A DNA stretch of 64,000 nt from Nonomuraea sp. PA05 (GCF_008086045.1 NZ_VSEY01000033.1:62001-126000); one strand, 5' to 3'; positions 24,846 to 34,506 are shown, counted from the stretch's first letter. Numbers and translations are program-made. The notes: generated by a model from the letters alone, not told the origin.

Positions 24846-26032
24846 CGACGCTGCGACCCGCCCGGCTGCGGCCGACCGACCTGGCCAGGATCGGCACGGC
24901 CGGTCTGCGCGCCAGGCCCGCCAGGGCGATCCTGGCCGCGCTCGGCATCGCGATCGGCATCGCCACCATGGTCACGGTCGTCGGCATCTCCGCCTCCAGC
25001 CAGGAGAAGCTGCTGCGCCAGCTCGACGAGCTGGGCACCAACCTGCTCAGGGTCTCGCCCGGCGACAGCCTCTTCGGCGACTCGGTCAAGCTGCCGGAGA
25101 ACGCCGCCGCCATGGTCAAACGCCTCGACGGCGTCACCAACGCCGGCCAGACCGCCGACACCGGCACGACCGTGCGCCGCAACGACCTGATCCCCGACGG
25201 CATCTCCCTGGGCATCACGGTGCAGGCCGCCGACCTCGACCTGCTGGCCACCCTCGACGGCAGGGTACGCCACGGCACCTGGCTCAACGCCGCCACCGAA
25301 CGCCAGCCCGTGGTGGTGCTCGGCGCGGTGGCCGCCGAACGGCTCGGCCTGGTCATCCCGCGCGGCCAGGTGTGGATCGGCAACCGGTGGTTCACCGTCA
25401 TCGGCGTGCTGGAGAAGATGCCGCTGGCCGAGGAGATCGAGCGGTCGGCGCTGATGGGGTTCCCCGCCGCCAAGGAGTACCTCGACCACGACGGCCACCC
25501 CACCACCGTGTACGAACGGTCGACCGACGCGGCGGTGGAGGGCGTCCGCGCCATGCTGGCCCGCACCGTCAGCCCGGAGAGCCCGAACGAGGCCAAGGTC
25601 AGCCGGCCGTCGGACGTGCTGAAGGCCAAGGCCGCCGCCGCGGGCGCGTTCACCGGGCTGATGCTCGGGCTCGGCGCGGTCGCCCTGCTCGTCGGCGGGG
25701 TCGGCGTGGCCAACACGATGGTGGTCGCCGTGCTGGAGCGGCGCAGGGAGATCGGCCTGCGCAGGTCGTTCGGCGCCACCCGGGGACAGATACGCGACCA
25801 GTTCCTGGTGGAGGCGCTGCTGCTGTCGTTGTTCGGCGGCGGGGCCGGGGTGCTGCTCGGCTCGCTGGCGACCTTCGGCTACGCGCAGTTCAACACGCTG
25901 CCGACGGTGGTGCCGATGTGGGCGTTCGGCGGCGGGCTCGGCATGACCGTGGTGATCGGCGCGCTGGCCGGAATCTATCCCGCGCTCCGCGCCGCCCGTG
26001 TCCCTCCGACAGTGGCGCTGGCGGCCCAATGA
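24842..26032 (+). CDS. MacB/FtsX-type ABC permease
   Basis: This 396-residue protein has one membrane helix near residues 25-48, a periplasmic-type MacB core domain (about 50-275), and three C-terminal helices. The conserved cytoplasmic ERRREIGLRRSFGATRGQIR loop lies near residue 300. With the ATPase and HlyD-like adaptor it makes a complete MacB-like complex that does mechanical work across the membrane and wall, such as export of peptides or lipoproteins. Confidence 0.9.
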   Translation: MTTLRPARLRPTDLARIGTAGLRARPARAILAALGIAIGIATMVTVVGISASSQEKLLRQLDELGTNLLRVSPGDSLFGDSVKLPENAAAMVKRLDGVTNAGQTADTGTTVRRNDLIPDGISLGITVQAADLDLLATLDGRVRHGTWLNAATERQPVVVLGAVAAERLGLVIPRGQVWIGNRWFTVIGVLEKMPLAEEIERSALMGFPAAKEYLDHDGHPTTVYERSTDAAVEGVRAMLARTVSPESPNEAKVSRPSDVLKAKAAAAGAFTGLMLGLGAVALLVGGVGVANTMVVAVLERRREIGLRRSFGATRGQIRDQFLVEALLLSLFGGGAGVLLGSLATFGYAQFNTLPTVVPMWAFGGGLGMTVVIGALAGIYPALRAARVPPTVALAAQ

Positions 26033-26069
26033 CTCGCGTGCACCGACAAACGTCAACTGGGGGATCAGC

Positions 26070-27206
26070 TTGAACTTCACCCGACTCAGAGACAGTTTCG
26101 AACTGGTCGCCAAATACGGGGACAGCGTGCCGCTGTACTTGTTCTCCGACCTCTTCCTGAACGTCCCCGGCTACCGCGAGCTGTTCCCCGTCAACATGCG
26201 CAACCAGCGGGAACGGCTGATGGAGGCGCTGGCGTTCGCGGTCGAACACGCCGGCGCCCTGCACGAGATCACGCCCTACCTGCACCAGCTCGCCCGCAGC
26301 CACCGCAAGATGGGCGTGCAGGCCGAGCACTACGCGAACTGGTGCGCCAGCGTCGTCAACACGATGCACCGCTTCTCGGGCAACCTGTGGGACGACGACC
26401 TCGAACGCGAATGGCGCGAGTTCCTCACCGCGCTCACCGCGGTGCTGGCGGACGGCGCCAGGCAGGACGCGATGAAACGGCCCGCGCGGTGGACGGCCGA
26501 GGTCATCAGCCACGAACGCAGGGCCGTCGACACGGCCGTGCTGCGCCTGCTCGTCGACACGCCCTTCCCCTACGTGCCAGGGCAGTCGGCGCCGTTCGAA
26601 GTGCCGCGGTGGCCTAACCTGTGGCGCTACTACTCGATGGCCAACGTGCCCCGGCAGGACAACACCATCGAGATCCACGTCAAGGCAGACGGCGCGGTCA
26701 GCGCCACTCTGGTGCGCGAGATCCAGGAGGGCGACCTCGTCCGCCTCGGCGCGCCGATCGGCACCCTGACCCTCAACCCCACCACCGGCCGCAATCTCCT
26801 GCTGGTCGCCGGCGGCACCGGCTTCGCACCGATCAAAGCCATCCTCGAACACGTGACCCGGCTGCCGGTGCCGCCCTGGGTCTCGGTGTTCGTCGGAGCC
26901 CGCGAACCGGACGGGCTCTACGATTTCGACATCCTGCGCACCTGGTCCGAGAAGTACTCCTGGCTCAACGTCAGGGCCGCCCTCTCCGACATCCACAAGC
27001 CGGAGCTGGCGGCCTCGGGAACGGTCAGCGAAGTGATCGCCGGATACGGCCGGTGGGACGCGTACGACGCCTACGTCTGCGGCCCGCCCGCCATGGTCGA
27101 CAGCACCGTCGAGATCCTGCGCGGAAACGGTTTCAGCGACAACCGGATCCGCCTGGAAAGGTTCGCCAGCAAGATCACCCCGTCACAGAGGTTCGTTCAT
27201 GAATGA
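26070..27206 (+). CDS. Flavohaemoglobin-like globin-FAD/NAD reductase
   Basis: This protein of about 378 residues combines a globin domain (1-135) with a ferredoxin-reductase module. The proximal His is in LARSHRKMGV and the CD1 Phe in RELFPVN. The distal B10 position, Tyr in flavohaemoglobins, appears to be Phe (VPLYLFSDLF). The FAD motif is WRYYSMAN, the NAD motif is AGGTGFAP, and the C-terminal motif is YVCGPPAMV. NO dioxygenase or another redox-sensing role is possible. The B10 change argues against normal NO dioxygenation. A TTG at 26070 after GGGGGA is the best start. The stop overlaps the DivIVA-like gene by eight bases. Confidence 0.8.
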   Translation: MNFTRLRDSFELVAKYGDSVPLYLFSDLFLNVPGYRELFPVNMRNQRERLMEALAFAVEHAGALHEITPYLHQLARSHRKMGVQAEHYANWCASVVNTMHRFSGNLWDDDLEREWREFLTALTAVLADGARQDAMKRPARWTAEVISHERRAVDTAVLRLLVDTPFPYVPGQSAPFEVPRWPNLWRYYSMANVPRQDNTIEIHVKADGAVSATLVREIQEGDLVRLGAPIGTLTLNPTTGRNLLLVAGGTGFAPIKAILEHVTRLPVPPWVSVFVGAREPDGLYDFDILRTWSEKYSWLNVRAALSDIHKPELAASGTVSEVIAGYGRWDAYDAYVCGPPAMVDSTVEILRGNGFSDNRIRLERFASKITPSQRFVHE

Positions 27207-28032
27207 CCCGGTGGAACAGTTTCACGCCACATATGCCCAGGAGCAGGACGGCAACACGGGATGGTCGGAGCCCGGCGAGACGACCGGCGCCCCGTGGGAG
27301 GAGCCGCAGTGGGACGAGCCGCGCGCGGCCTCCTCCAACGGCCACCACCACCCCGCCGAACGGCTCACCCCCGCCCAGCTCCGGGCCGTCGTCTTCCGCC
27401 GCGCCCCGCTCGGGCGCCGCGGCCTCGACGAGGACCAGGTCAACAATCTCCTCGATCAGGTCGAGGAGGAGCTGAGCCGGCTGGCCCAGGAGAAGAAGGC
27501 GCTCGCGGCCGAGGTCGAACTGCTGCGCGGCTACGTCTCCGACTCCTCGGCCATCCCCGCGCCCCAGCCCGACGGCCCCATCACCCCGGCCGCCCCGGCC
27601 ACCCCTGCCGCGCCCGCCACGCCCGCGACACCGACGCGGCGGGAAACCGGCCTCGCGCGGGTGGAGCAGCAGGGGCACGTGGAGTCGCAGACGGTGGCCA
27701 GCCGGATGCAGGAGGCGCACGTCTACGCCGCCCAACTGCTCTCCCAGGCCCAGCAGACCGCCGACCAGTACATTCAGGACGCTCAGCGGTACGCGCGAGA
27801 GCTCGTCGAAGACGCGCGCTACCGCAGGGCCGAGCTGCTCAGCAAGGAGCAGGCCGCTCCGGGGACGGAGAACTGGGAGCGGGAGGCCGCCCGGCTGCGC
27901 ACCGCCAACCAGGAGTACCGCGGCAAGCTGCGGGACTACTTCGAGTTGCTGCTCATGAACCTTGACGAGTGGGAGACGGCGGAGGGCATCAGCATGCCGC
28001 CCACGCCCGGCTCGCCCGATCTTCCCGACTGA
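27199..28032 (+). CDS. DivIVA-domain coiled-coil protein
   Basis: This 277-residue protein has an acidic N-terminus, a DivIVA-like segment (LTPAQLRAVVFRRAPLGRRG then GLDEDQVNNLLDQVEEELSR, about 55-105), an Ala/Pro/Thr linker (TPAAPATPATPT), and a long coiled coil (about 165-255). DivIVA proteins mark cell poles and curved membrane in actinobacteria. Being the last gene of the operon with a MinD-like ATPase at its head, it may direct the transport complex to the pole. Confidence 0.75.
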   Translation: MNDPVEQFHATYAQEQDGNTGWSEPGETTGAPWEEPQWDEPRAASSNGHHHPAERLTPAQLRAVVFRRAPLGRRGLDEDQVNNLLDQVEEELSRLAQEKKALAAEVELLRGYVSDSSAIPAPQPDGPITPAAPATPAAPATPATPTRRETGLARVEQQGHVESQTVASRMQEAHVYAAQLLSQAQQTADQYIQDAQRYARELVEDARYRRAELLSKEQAAPGTENWEREAARLRTANQEYRGKLRDYFELLLMNLDEWETAEGISMPPTPGSPDLPD

Positions 28033-28053
28033 AGGGCCTCGCTTTCGCGTGGA

Positions 28054-28095
28054 CGGCGCGGATCTCGCCGGGCCGTCCCGGCGGGGTCCGCGCCG
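28054..28095. terminator. Bidirectional hairpin between convergent operons
   Basis: CGGCGCGGA at 28054-28062 pairs with TCCGCGCCG at 28087-28095. Inside it, CGCCGGG at 28066-28072 pairs with CCCGGCG at 28077-28083 around loop CCGT. It lies between the stops of the DivIVA-like gene and the minus-strand MFS-KAP-NACHT gene and can end transcription from both sides. Confidence 0.85.
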
Positions 28096-28130
28096 CGGGC
28101 AGAAGTAATGCCGCCACGCGGGGCCGACCG

Positions 28131-31100
28131 TCAGTGCCGCCCCGCCAGGTGCTCCTGAAGCAGCGGATGGACGAAGTGGAACACGCCCGGCTCGGACTGC
28201 CGCAGCAACCCCGCCCCGGCGGCGGCGGTGAGCAGCGGCGACACGTCCATGGCGCGGACGTGCACGCGCCTCATGATCGTCCGCACGTCCTGGTCGTCGC
28301 CCCGGAACGTGTCCAGCCGCCGTCTTGTCATCTCGGCGGCGATCTCGCCCAACCCGCCGGTCACCGCGCCGGCGTCGAATCCGGCCGCCGCCGTCGCGGC
28401 CAGCGATCGGTCGGCGAACCAGGGGACGAAGGGCACCGGCTCCTGCGGCAGGTCGTCGATCCACGCCGGGGCGCTGGTGAGAACCGCCAGCAGCGCGGGC
28501 GAACCCAGCAGCTCGGAGGTCAGCCCGAGCAAGCGGTCCGGCTCGACCTGGCGGGCGGCGAGCAGTGTCTCCAGTCGCCTGCGTGCCTCGGCCGCCGCCA
28601 CGCCGATCACCTCCACGGCCTCGAACCCGGCCACCGCGGCGGTCCTGCCGGTCATGATCACATCGAGCTGTGTGTGCTCGGCCCACCGCAGGAACTGCTC
28701 GCGCGTGTCCGGGGCCAGCGCCTCCAGCCCGTCGAGCACCAAGATGAGCCGCCGCCGCACCAGCATGGCGTTGGCGTTGGCGAGCGAAACCCCGTACGCG
28801 GCCACCAGCGCGTGCGTCAGCGCCCGCTCATGCATCAGCACCACATCATCCGGCAATGCCCGCTCGTGGGCTAAGTGCTCGACCTCCAGGTCGGCGAGCG
28901 GCAGGAACACCGGCACGTGGCCGCCCCGCCGCTCCGACAGCCGGCGCGCCAGCCTGGCCGCCAGGACGCTCTTGCCCATCCCGGGCGCGCCGGTCAGCAG
29001 CAACTTGCCGGTCCGCAGGGCGAGGATCTCGTCCAGGTTCCGGACCCGCGGCGTGTCCTCGCCGTCGTAGCGGACCACCGGGTCCATCAGCGGGCCGTCG
29101 TCGCCGACCCGGCGGTCCACCTGCGCGCGGACCGCTCCGGCCAGGTCGTCCAACGGCCCTCGCAGCGGGAGCTCTTCCTGTCGGCTGAGCCAGGACGCGA
29201 CCGGCGGCTGCCCGTCGTCCTGCGACTCCGCGGCGATGAGGTCGCTGGGCTGGGGCGAGTCGCGGACCAGGTCGATGTAGGAGCTCGCGTCCTGCGGCAC
29301 CCTGTCCGAGATCCTGCGTAGCTCACCCGCGATGCCGGTCACGGTCGCGCCCCAGTCCTCAGGGGCCTCGGTCGTCTCGGCGAGGCGGCGTAGCAGCGCC
29401 GGCTCCTCCATGAGCAGTGCGTAGGTGTCCGGCGCCCTGTCCCTCAGCAGCAGGACGGCTGCCAGGATCGAGACGTCGTAGCGGTCGGGAGGCGTTCTTC
29501 TCGCGACGCGGTCCTGCAGGATGAGAACGTTGACGAAGCGCTTGATCGAGCGTGGGTTGCGCGGCAACGCGCACTTCAGCATGCCGCCCGCGGGTTCGAT
29601 GTCCGTGCCGGCGAGTAAGCGGTCCAGGAATCGTGCGAAGTCCGCCGGTGACATCCGCGGCATCTCGAAGGGGAACTGGATGATTTTGTCCAGGTAGTCG
29701 CCCACCGAATCGTCCTTGTACTTCTCCCGCACGGCCGCGATGAGCGGAGCCTTGGCCACACCCAGCACGAACACGCAGTTGGGCCGGTTGAAGTGCAGCT
29801 TCAGTGATTCCAGCAGGCCGGTGATCCGGTCGGCGTCGCAGCGGTCCAGGTCGTCCACGAACACCACGAGGCGCTCCTTGCGGTGCGCGGCCAGCGCGGT
29901 CTCGATGAGGGCGCCGAGGTGCTCATCCAGCCGCGTGCGCTCCGAGCGGATGCGGAAGTGCTCGGCGTCGTAGTCCGCGATCGACTTGCGCACGTCGGGC
30001 AGGTTGATCCGTAACGTGGCCGACAGGACGAGCGAGCCGAGCACGTCGGAGATCGTCCGTAAGGTCCTGCGCACGTTCTCCCTGTCCTGCAAGTCGAGAT
30101 CGTTGACTATGGCGTGCAGCAGCGGCAGCACCGGGTTGTCCTCGTGCTGATGCCGCCAGGGGTCGAACCACACATGGGCGCAGTTGGGCGCGTCCTGCTC
30201 AAGCTGCTCGCGCAGCTGCAGCAACATCGAGGTCTTGCCGGTGCCCCATTCGCCGAACACGCCGATCACCATGGGAGGGGTGGCCTCGCGGGCCAGTGCG
30301 GCGAGCTGGTGGACATAGGCCGCGCGGTTGAGCTCGTCACCCCTCACAGGCTCGTCGCTGTGCGTGAAACCCCGCGACCCGGCAGGCCCGGCAGGCCCGG
30401 CAGGCCCGGCAGGCCCGGCAGGCCCGGGGGTGCGTCGTGCCGCCGCCGCCTCGTCCCCGGGCGCCGCGTGCTCGATCCGGGGACGCGAACCTTCCGCCCG
30501 GGGTCGCTCGCGCTCCTCCCCGGGCCGCGCGCGCCGCCGTCGCCACCAGGTGAGCGGGGCCGCCGCGATGCCCAGGAGCAGCAGGACGCCGGCGACGACC
30601 GGCACGAACGGGTAGCGCGCCAGGAAGGAGGGCTGCGTCGTGACGGCCACCCGCAACCGGTCGACGCCGGCCCCCGAGATGAGGACGAGCTGGCCGCTGC
30701 CTGCATGCGGCCGCGTGCCGCGCACGACAGTGAACGTCACCGTGCTTCCGGCCGGGACGCGGGCCCGGCCACCGCCGTGCAGCGCGATCGCGTCGGCGAT
30801 GGGTCCCGCGACGCGCACCTCGACATCGGCGGCAGGGCCCGGATTGACGACGATGACCGGCCAGGCGCCGGTGGGCAGGCGTTCCAGGGGGATGGAGAGC
30901 TGGCTTTCGTCGAGAAATTCCGGCGCCGCCTTGGCGTCCGTGACGGAGAGGCCCTGCGTCGGCCTGGCCAGCGCCAGGACCACGACCACGATGACGCCCA
31001 GGCCGACGATCACCGTGAGGCCCGAGGGCAGCAGCGAACGGCGTCTCCTCGTCGTGGTCTGATCGGTGCCCAACGCCGTATCGGCCACCACCGGCCGGCA

Positions 31101-32459
31101 TGCGACGACAGTTCGAGATGCGGCTTGCTGGTCAGCGCAATCGTCCGGCAGGGCCACCCGGGCCCTGCCCAGCGCGACCTCCGCCGTGCTCACGGCGGCC
31201 TGCGCGTTGCGCAGATCGGCCTCCAGCTCCAGCGTGGTGGCCTCCACGGTCGGCACGGACACCAGGGCGCTCCTGAGCCCCGGCCTCATCGTCATGGCCA
31301 GAGCCAGCACGCCCACCGGGATGCAGAGGATGAGCAGCGCTTCCCAGGTCTCGACCCGTCCGACCAGCAGGCCCGCCAGCAGCGGCCCGAGCGCTACGGC
31401 GCTGTAGCTGCCCAGGCGGGACACCCCGGCCACGCGGGCGACCCGGTCGAGCGGGGCCTGGCTGAGCACGGTGCGCAGGGTGACGTTGCTCAGCCCTCCG
31501 GCCAGCCCGATGATGAGCAGCGCGACCGCGAACGACCACCAGACTTGCAGGAAGACGAGCGGGATCACCATGGCCGCCGTGCACGCCCACAGATGCAGCA
31601 GCATGACGGGCCGGTGCCGGAGCCGCCGATCGGTCCGTCCGTGGCGAAGTGACGTGATCGCCCCGATGACGCCGCCGACACCGGACGCGGCCAGGATGGT
31701 GCCGGCGAGAGCGGAGGGCAGGCGGGCGTTCGTCGCCTCCGACAGGAATACCACGATCATGCCCTGAACCATGAAATTGATGAATGCCGTGGTGAGCGTC
31801 GCGGAACGAAGGAACCGATTTCTCCGCAATTCGGTCAGACCATCCCACATCTCCCCAAAAAGCCCGCCCAGTGGCCTTCCTTTGGCCGTGATATCGCGAG
31901 GCACTCGGCTCAAGGTCGCCGCGGCGCCGAAAAGCATCACTGCGTTCGTAGCAAATGCGACAATTGGGCTAATTCCGTGTAGCAGGCCTCCCAGGGAACG
32001 TCCTGCCAGAACCGTGCCGTGCACGGACGCCTCATGGAAAGCCAGGGCCTTCTCCACCTTGTCCGGCTTGACCATGGAGGGGATCAGCACCGTCTCCGCA
32101 ACCGACGAGTGCACGGACAGCGTTCCCTCGACGAGCGCGACGAGCAGCAGCCATTCGAGCGTCAAACCGCCTGTGACCAGCGACAACACCAGCCCCGCGA
32201 CGAGCGTGCCACGGAGGAGCTCGCTCCACACCATGACCCTGCGAGGGCCCAGCCTGTCGATCCACACGCCGGCCGGGATGTACCACAGGAAACCGGGCAC
32301 CGTGGATGCGAACATGACCCAGGCGATCGAGGTGGGGGACTGTGTGAGGCCGTACGCCAGCAGTGGGTAGGTCACCCCGATGGTACGGCTGCCCAGCATG
32401 GACAAGGTCGATCCCGCCCAGGACCACACGAAGGGCGAATTGTCTTTAAAATAACCCAC
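28131..32459 (-). CDS. MFS transporter fused to a KAP P-loop NTPase and a second NACHT-like NTPase
   Basis: One uninterrupted 1442-residue frame holds several modules. Residues about 1-400 are a 12-helix MFS permease (FLWYIPAGVWIDRLGPRRVM carries the loop 2-3 motif). A further membrane helix lies near 485-505, then an extracytoplasmic beta-type segment, then a helix near 612-635. A basic, Gly-Pro-Ala linker follows (640-695). A KAP NTPase comes next, with Walker A GVFGEWGTGKTSM (about 735) and Walker B VVFVDDLDRCD (about 868). A second P-loop domain has GAPGMGKSVLAARL (about 1158) and ILVLDGLEALAPDT (about 1240), followed by a helical tail. KAP and NACHT NTPases are signalling or defence ATPases. 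I know of no described protein with this arrangement. It is transcribed toward the terminator at 28.07 kb and lies next to other STAND NTPases. Confidence 0.85.
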   Translation of the reverse strand: MGYFKDNSPFVWSWAGSTLSMLGSRTIGVTYPLLAYGLTQSPTSIAWVMFASTVPGFLWYIPAGVWIDRLGPRRVMVWSELLRGTLVAGLVLSLVTGGLTLEWLLLVALVEGTLSVHSSVAETVLIPSMVKPDKVEKALAFHEASVHGTVLAGRSLGGLLHGISPIVAFATNAVMLFGAAATLSRVPRDITAKGRPLGGLFGEMWDGLTELRRNRFLRSATLTTAFINFMVQGMIVVFLSEATNARLPSALAGTILAASGVGGVIGAITSLRHGRTDRRLRHRPVMLLHLWACTAAMVIPLVFLQVWWSFAVALLIIGLAGGLSNVTLRTVLSQAPLDRVARVAGVSRLGSYSAVALGPLLAGLLVGRVETWEALLILCIPVGVLALAMTMRPGLRSALVSVPTVEATTLELEADLRNAQAAVSTAEVALGRARVALPDDCADQQAASRTVVACRPVVADTALGTDQTTTRRRRSLLPSGLTVIVGLGVIVVVVLALARPTQGLSVTDAKAAPEFLDESQLSIPLERLPTGAWPVIVVNPGPAADVEVRVAGPIADAIALHGGGRARVPAGSTVTFTVVRGTRPHAGSGQLVLISGAGVDRLRVAVTTQPSFLARYPFVPVVAGVLLLLGIAAAPLTWWRRRRARPGEERERPRAEGSRPRIEHAAPGDEAAAARRTPGPAGPAGPAGPAGPAGSRGFTHSDEPVRGDELNRAAYVHQLAALAREATPPMVIGVFGEWGTGKTSMLLQLREQLEQDAPNCAHVWFDPWRHQHEDNPVLPLLHAIVNDLDLQDRENVRRTLRTISDVLGSLVLSATLRINLPDVRKSIADYDAEHFRIRSERTRLDEHLGALIETALAAHRKERLVVFVDDLDRCDADRITGLLESLKLHFNRPNCVFVLGVAKAPLIAAVREKYKDDSVGDYLDKIIQFPFEMPRMSPADFARFLDRLLAGTDIEPAGGMLKCALPRNPRSIKRFVNVLILQDRVARRTPPDRYDVSILAAVLLLRDRAPDTYALLMEEPALLRRLAETTEAPEDWGATVTGIAGELRRISDRVPQDASSYIDLVRDSPQPSDLIAAESQDDGQPPVASWLSRQEELPLRGPLDDLAGAVRAQVDRRVGDDGPLMDPVVRYDGEDTPRVRNLDEILALRTGKLLLTGAPGMGKSVLAARLARRLSERRGGHVPVFLPLADLEVEHLAHERALPDDVVLMHERALTHALVAAYGVSLANANAMLVRRRLILVLDGLEALAPDTREQFLRWAEHTQLDVIMTGRTAAVAGFEAVEVIGVAAAEARRRLETLLAARQVEPDRLLGLTSELLGSPALLAVLTSAPAWIDDLPQEPVPFVPWFADRSLAATAAAGFDAGAVTGGLGEIAAEMTRRRLDTFRGDDQDVRTIMRRVHVRAMDVSPLLTAAAGAGLLRQSEPGVFHFVHPLLQEHLAGRH
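30381..30425 (-). repeat. 9-bp tandem repeat encoding Gly-Pro-Ala units
   Basis: Five exact head-to-tail copies of GGCAGGCCC encode a (Gly-Pro-Ala)n collagen-like linker in the MFS-KAP-NACHT protein, between the last membrane helix and the first NTPase. Perfect copies make this a likely length-variable site between strains. Confidence 0.95.
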
Positions 32460-32607
32460 GAAGCCCGCTCCACGCCCGTGACCGCTTTATCACGAAACGG
32501 ACGTTGGCGGCCTCTGATTCCCAATGGCACACGGTTGAGAACCGAGGCACATTATGATAATAGAGCAACTCCAGTAGCGCCTGTTACAAACGCTGGGCCA
32601 TTTTCGG

Positions 32608-34506
32608 TCAGGCAGTAGTACCGATAAGCCGGTCAGCGGCCTCCGTCAGCTGGGGCGGCAGCGGCCGCCTCCCCCTGCTCTCCCGCGCCCGGCACGCCAG
32701 CCTCGACGCCTCCGAGTCGCGCCCCGCCTCCTTCATGACCCGGGCCGCACGCAAGAGCGTCGCCGCGTCGCTGTCCACGTCGAGCCGGGGCACCGCCTCG
32801 ACCGCCTTGCGGACGTCGCCGCTCAGCGCCAGCGCCAGGGCGTAGGCCGCCTGGGTGGAGGGCTGCTCGTGCGGCTTGACCTTGCCGAGGTCGCTCAGGG
32901 CGCGCTCGGGCCTGGCCAGGTCGGAGAGGATCTCGCCCCGGGCCCGCAGGATCTCGGGCCGCTCGCCGCTCTGGCGCAGTGCGCTGTCGAGGACGTCCAC
33001 CGCCCCGCTCTCCCTGCCGACGTACCACAGCGCCCACGCCAGCTCGGTCTGGATGGCGGGCTCCCTGCTGCGCCTGGCCGCCGCCTGCAACTGGGCGACG
33101 GCGTCCTGATAGGCGCCGCGATCGAGCAGAATCCGGCCGATGGCGGTCAGATACGTCGCGACGATCTGATCGGACCCCGGCGTCGCGTCGTAGTGGCGGG
33201 CCGCCAGCCGGTAATGCTCCAGCGCGGTGTCGACGTCGTCGCGCAGGTACGCCAGATCCCCCAGCAGCGACTCGGCCCGCGCCCGCGACCTGTTGCCGGG
33301 CCGCTGGCCGATCTCCTCGCGGGCGTACCGTTCGGCGACGTCGAACCAGCCCCGGTGCAGCGCGAAGGCGGCCTCGGCCAGCCGGTCGGCCACCATGGGG
33401 GCCGGGACGCCGGCGGCGCGGCGCAGAAAGGGCTCCACCAGCCGGCCCGGCATCTCGTAGCGGCACTTCTCGCCGGCGTGCAGCACATGTCGTTCGGTCA
33501 GGGACTGGGCGACCCGCTGCGGTAGCTCCTCGCACGTGTCGTCCTGGCGGGCGATCGGCCGTAACAGCGCGATCAGCTTGTCCGCGTCCCCCCTGAGGTG
33601 GTCGCGGGCCACCTCGTTGATCACTCGATGCGTGAAGCTGCCCAGCACGTCGTCGACGTCGATCAGATCGTCGGTGCCGATGGGCGCGGAGCGGTCGCGT
33701 ACGGAGTCCCACAGCGCGGTGCAGGCCAGTTGCAGGTGCAAGGGCTCGACGGTGGCCGACAGGTCCGCGCCGGCGCCCCGCAGCCGGTCGACGAACGTCT
33801 CGCCCGCGCCCGGCTCGAACACGTGGCCCATCGCTTCGAGCGGACGGCAGCACGCCTCCAGCGCGGCGTCCGGGCTCATCGGAAGCAGCCGGAAGAAGGT
33901 GTCCTCATCCATGTGGGCGCGCAGGCCGTCGTGCCGCCGCAGCGATTCGAGCTGTTCGTCGCCGACCACGACGAGCAGCCGGAGCGGCAGGTCGTCGGAG
34001 GCGAGCGCGTCGCTCAGCTGGTCGAGCAGGTGGGGGTGGTCACGCGGCGGCCGGCGGAAAGCCGTGAAGACCTCGTCGGCCTGGTCGAGTACGGCCATGA
34101 TCGGGCGGCCGTCCGGGCTCCAGTGGTGCCAGCGCAGGTAGGAGGAGATGGTCAGGCCGGCGAAGCGCAGCGGGTTCTCGTACGGCGACCAGGAGGCGAG
34201 GAGCGCGAGAGCGTGCGGGTCGCCCTCCTCGGGGTCGATCGCCACGGGCACGAAGGGCGGACGCCTCACCCCGCCCACGGGCAGCACGTCGAACCGTGAC
34301 AGGTCGAGCCTGGGCAGCACCCCGGCCGCGACCAGTGACGTCTTCCCGGCTCCCGCGGACCCGTGCAGGATGGTGAGCCGGTTGTTCTGCCAGCGTTCGG
34401 TCAGCTCGCCGATCTCGCCACCGCGCCCGTGAAATTTGGCGATGTCCTCGCGGCGAAATGGTTGCAGCCCGACGAACGGTGCCAGACCCTTGCCGCTGGA
34501 AGTCAT
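32608..34506 (-). CDS. nSTAND1-type NTPase with TPR repeats
   Basis: This 632-residue soluble protein begins with the sequence typical of novel STAND NTPases (PFVGLQPFRREDIAKFHGRG). Walker A is HGSAGAGKTSLVAAG (about 48-62) and Walker B is PIMAVLDQADEVF (about 134-146), followed by winged-helix-like segments to about 385. TPR-type helical repeats (AERYAREEIGQRPGNRSRAR and onwards) run to the end and would be the sensor. It sits 148 bases upstream of the MFS-KAP-NACHT gene on the same strand. STAND proteins act as ligand-triggered switches in signalling and anti-phage defence. The ligand is unknown. Confidence 0.82.
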   Translation of the reverse strand: MTSSGKGLAPFVGLQPFRREDIAKFHGRGGEIGELTERWQNNRLTILHGSAGAGKTSLVAAGVLPRLDLSRFDVLPVGGVRRPPFVPVAIDPEEGDPHALALLASWSPYENPLRFAGLTISSYLRWHHWSPDGRPIMAVLDQADEVFTAFRRPPRDHPHLLDQLSDALASDDLPLRLLVVVGDEQLESLRRHDGLRAHMDEDTFFRLLPMSPDAALEACCRPLEAMGHVFEPGAGETFVDRLRGAGADLSATVEPLHLQLACTALWDSVRDRSAPIGTDDLIDVDDVLGSFTHRVINEVARDHLRGDADKLIALLRPIARQDDTCEELPQRVAQSLTERHVLHAGEKCRYEMPGRLVEPFLRRAAGVPAPMVADRLAEAAFALHRGWFDVAERYAREEIGQRPGNRSRARAESLLGDLAYLRDDVDTALEHYRLAARHYDATPGSDQIVATYLTAIGRILLDRGAYQDAVAQLQAAARRSREPAIQTELAWALWYVGRESGAVDVLDSALRQSGERPEILRARGEILSDLARPERALSDLGKVKPHEQPSTQAAYALALALSGDVRKAVEAVPRLDVDSDAATLLRAARVMKEAGRDSEASRLACRARESRGRRPLPPQLTEAADRLIGTTA

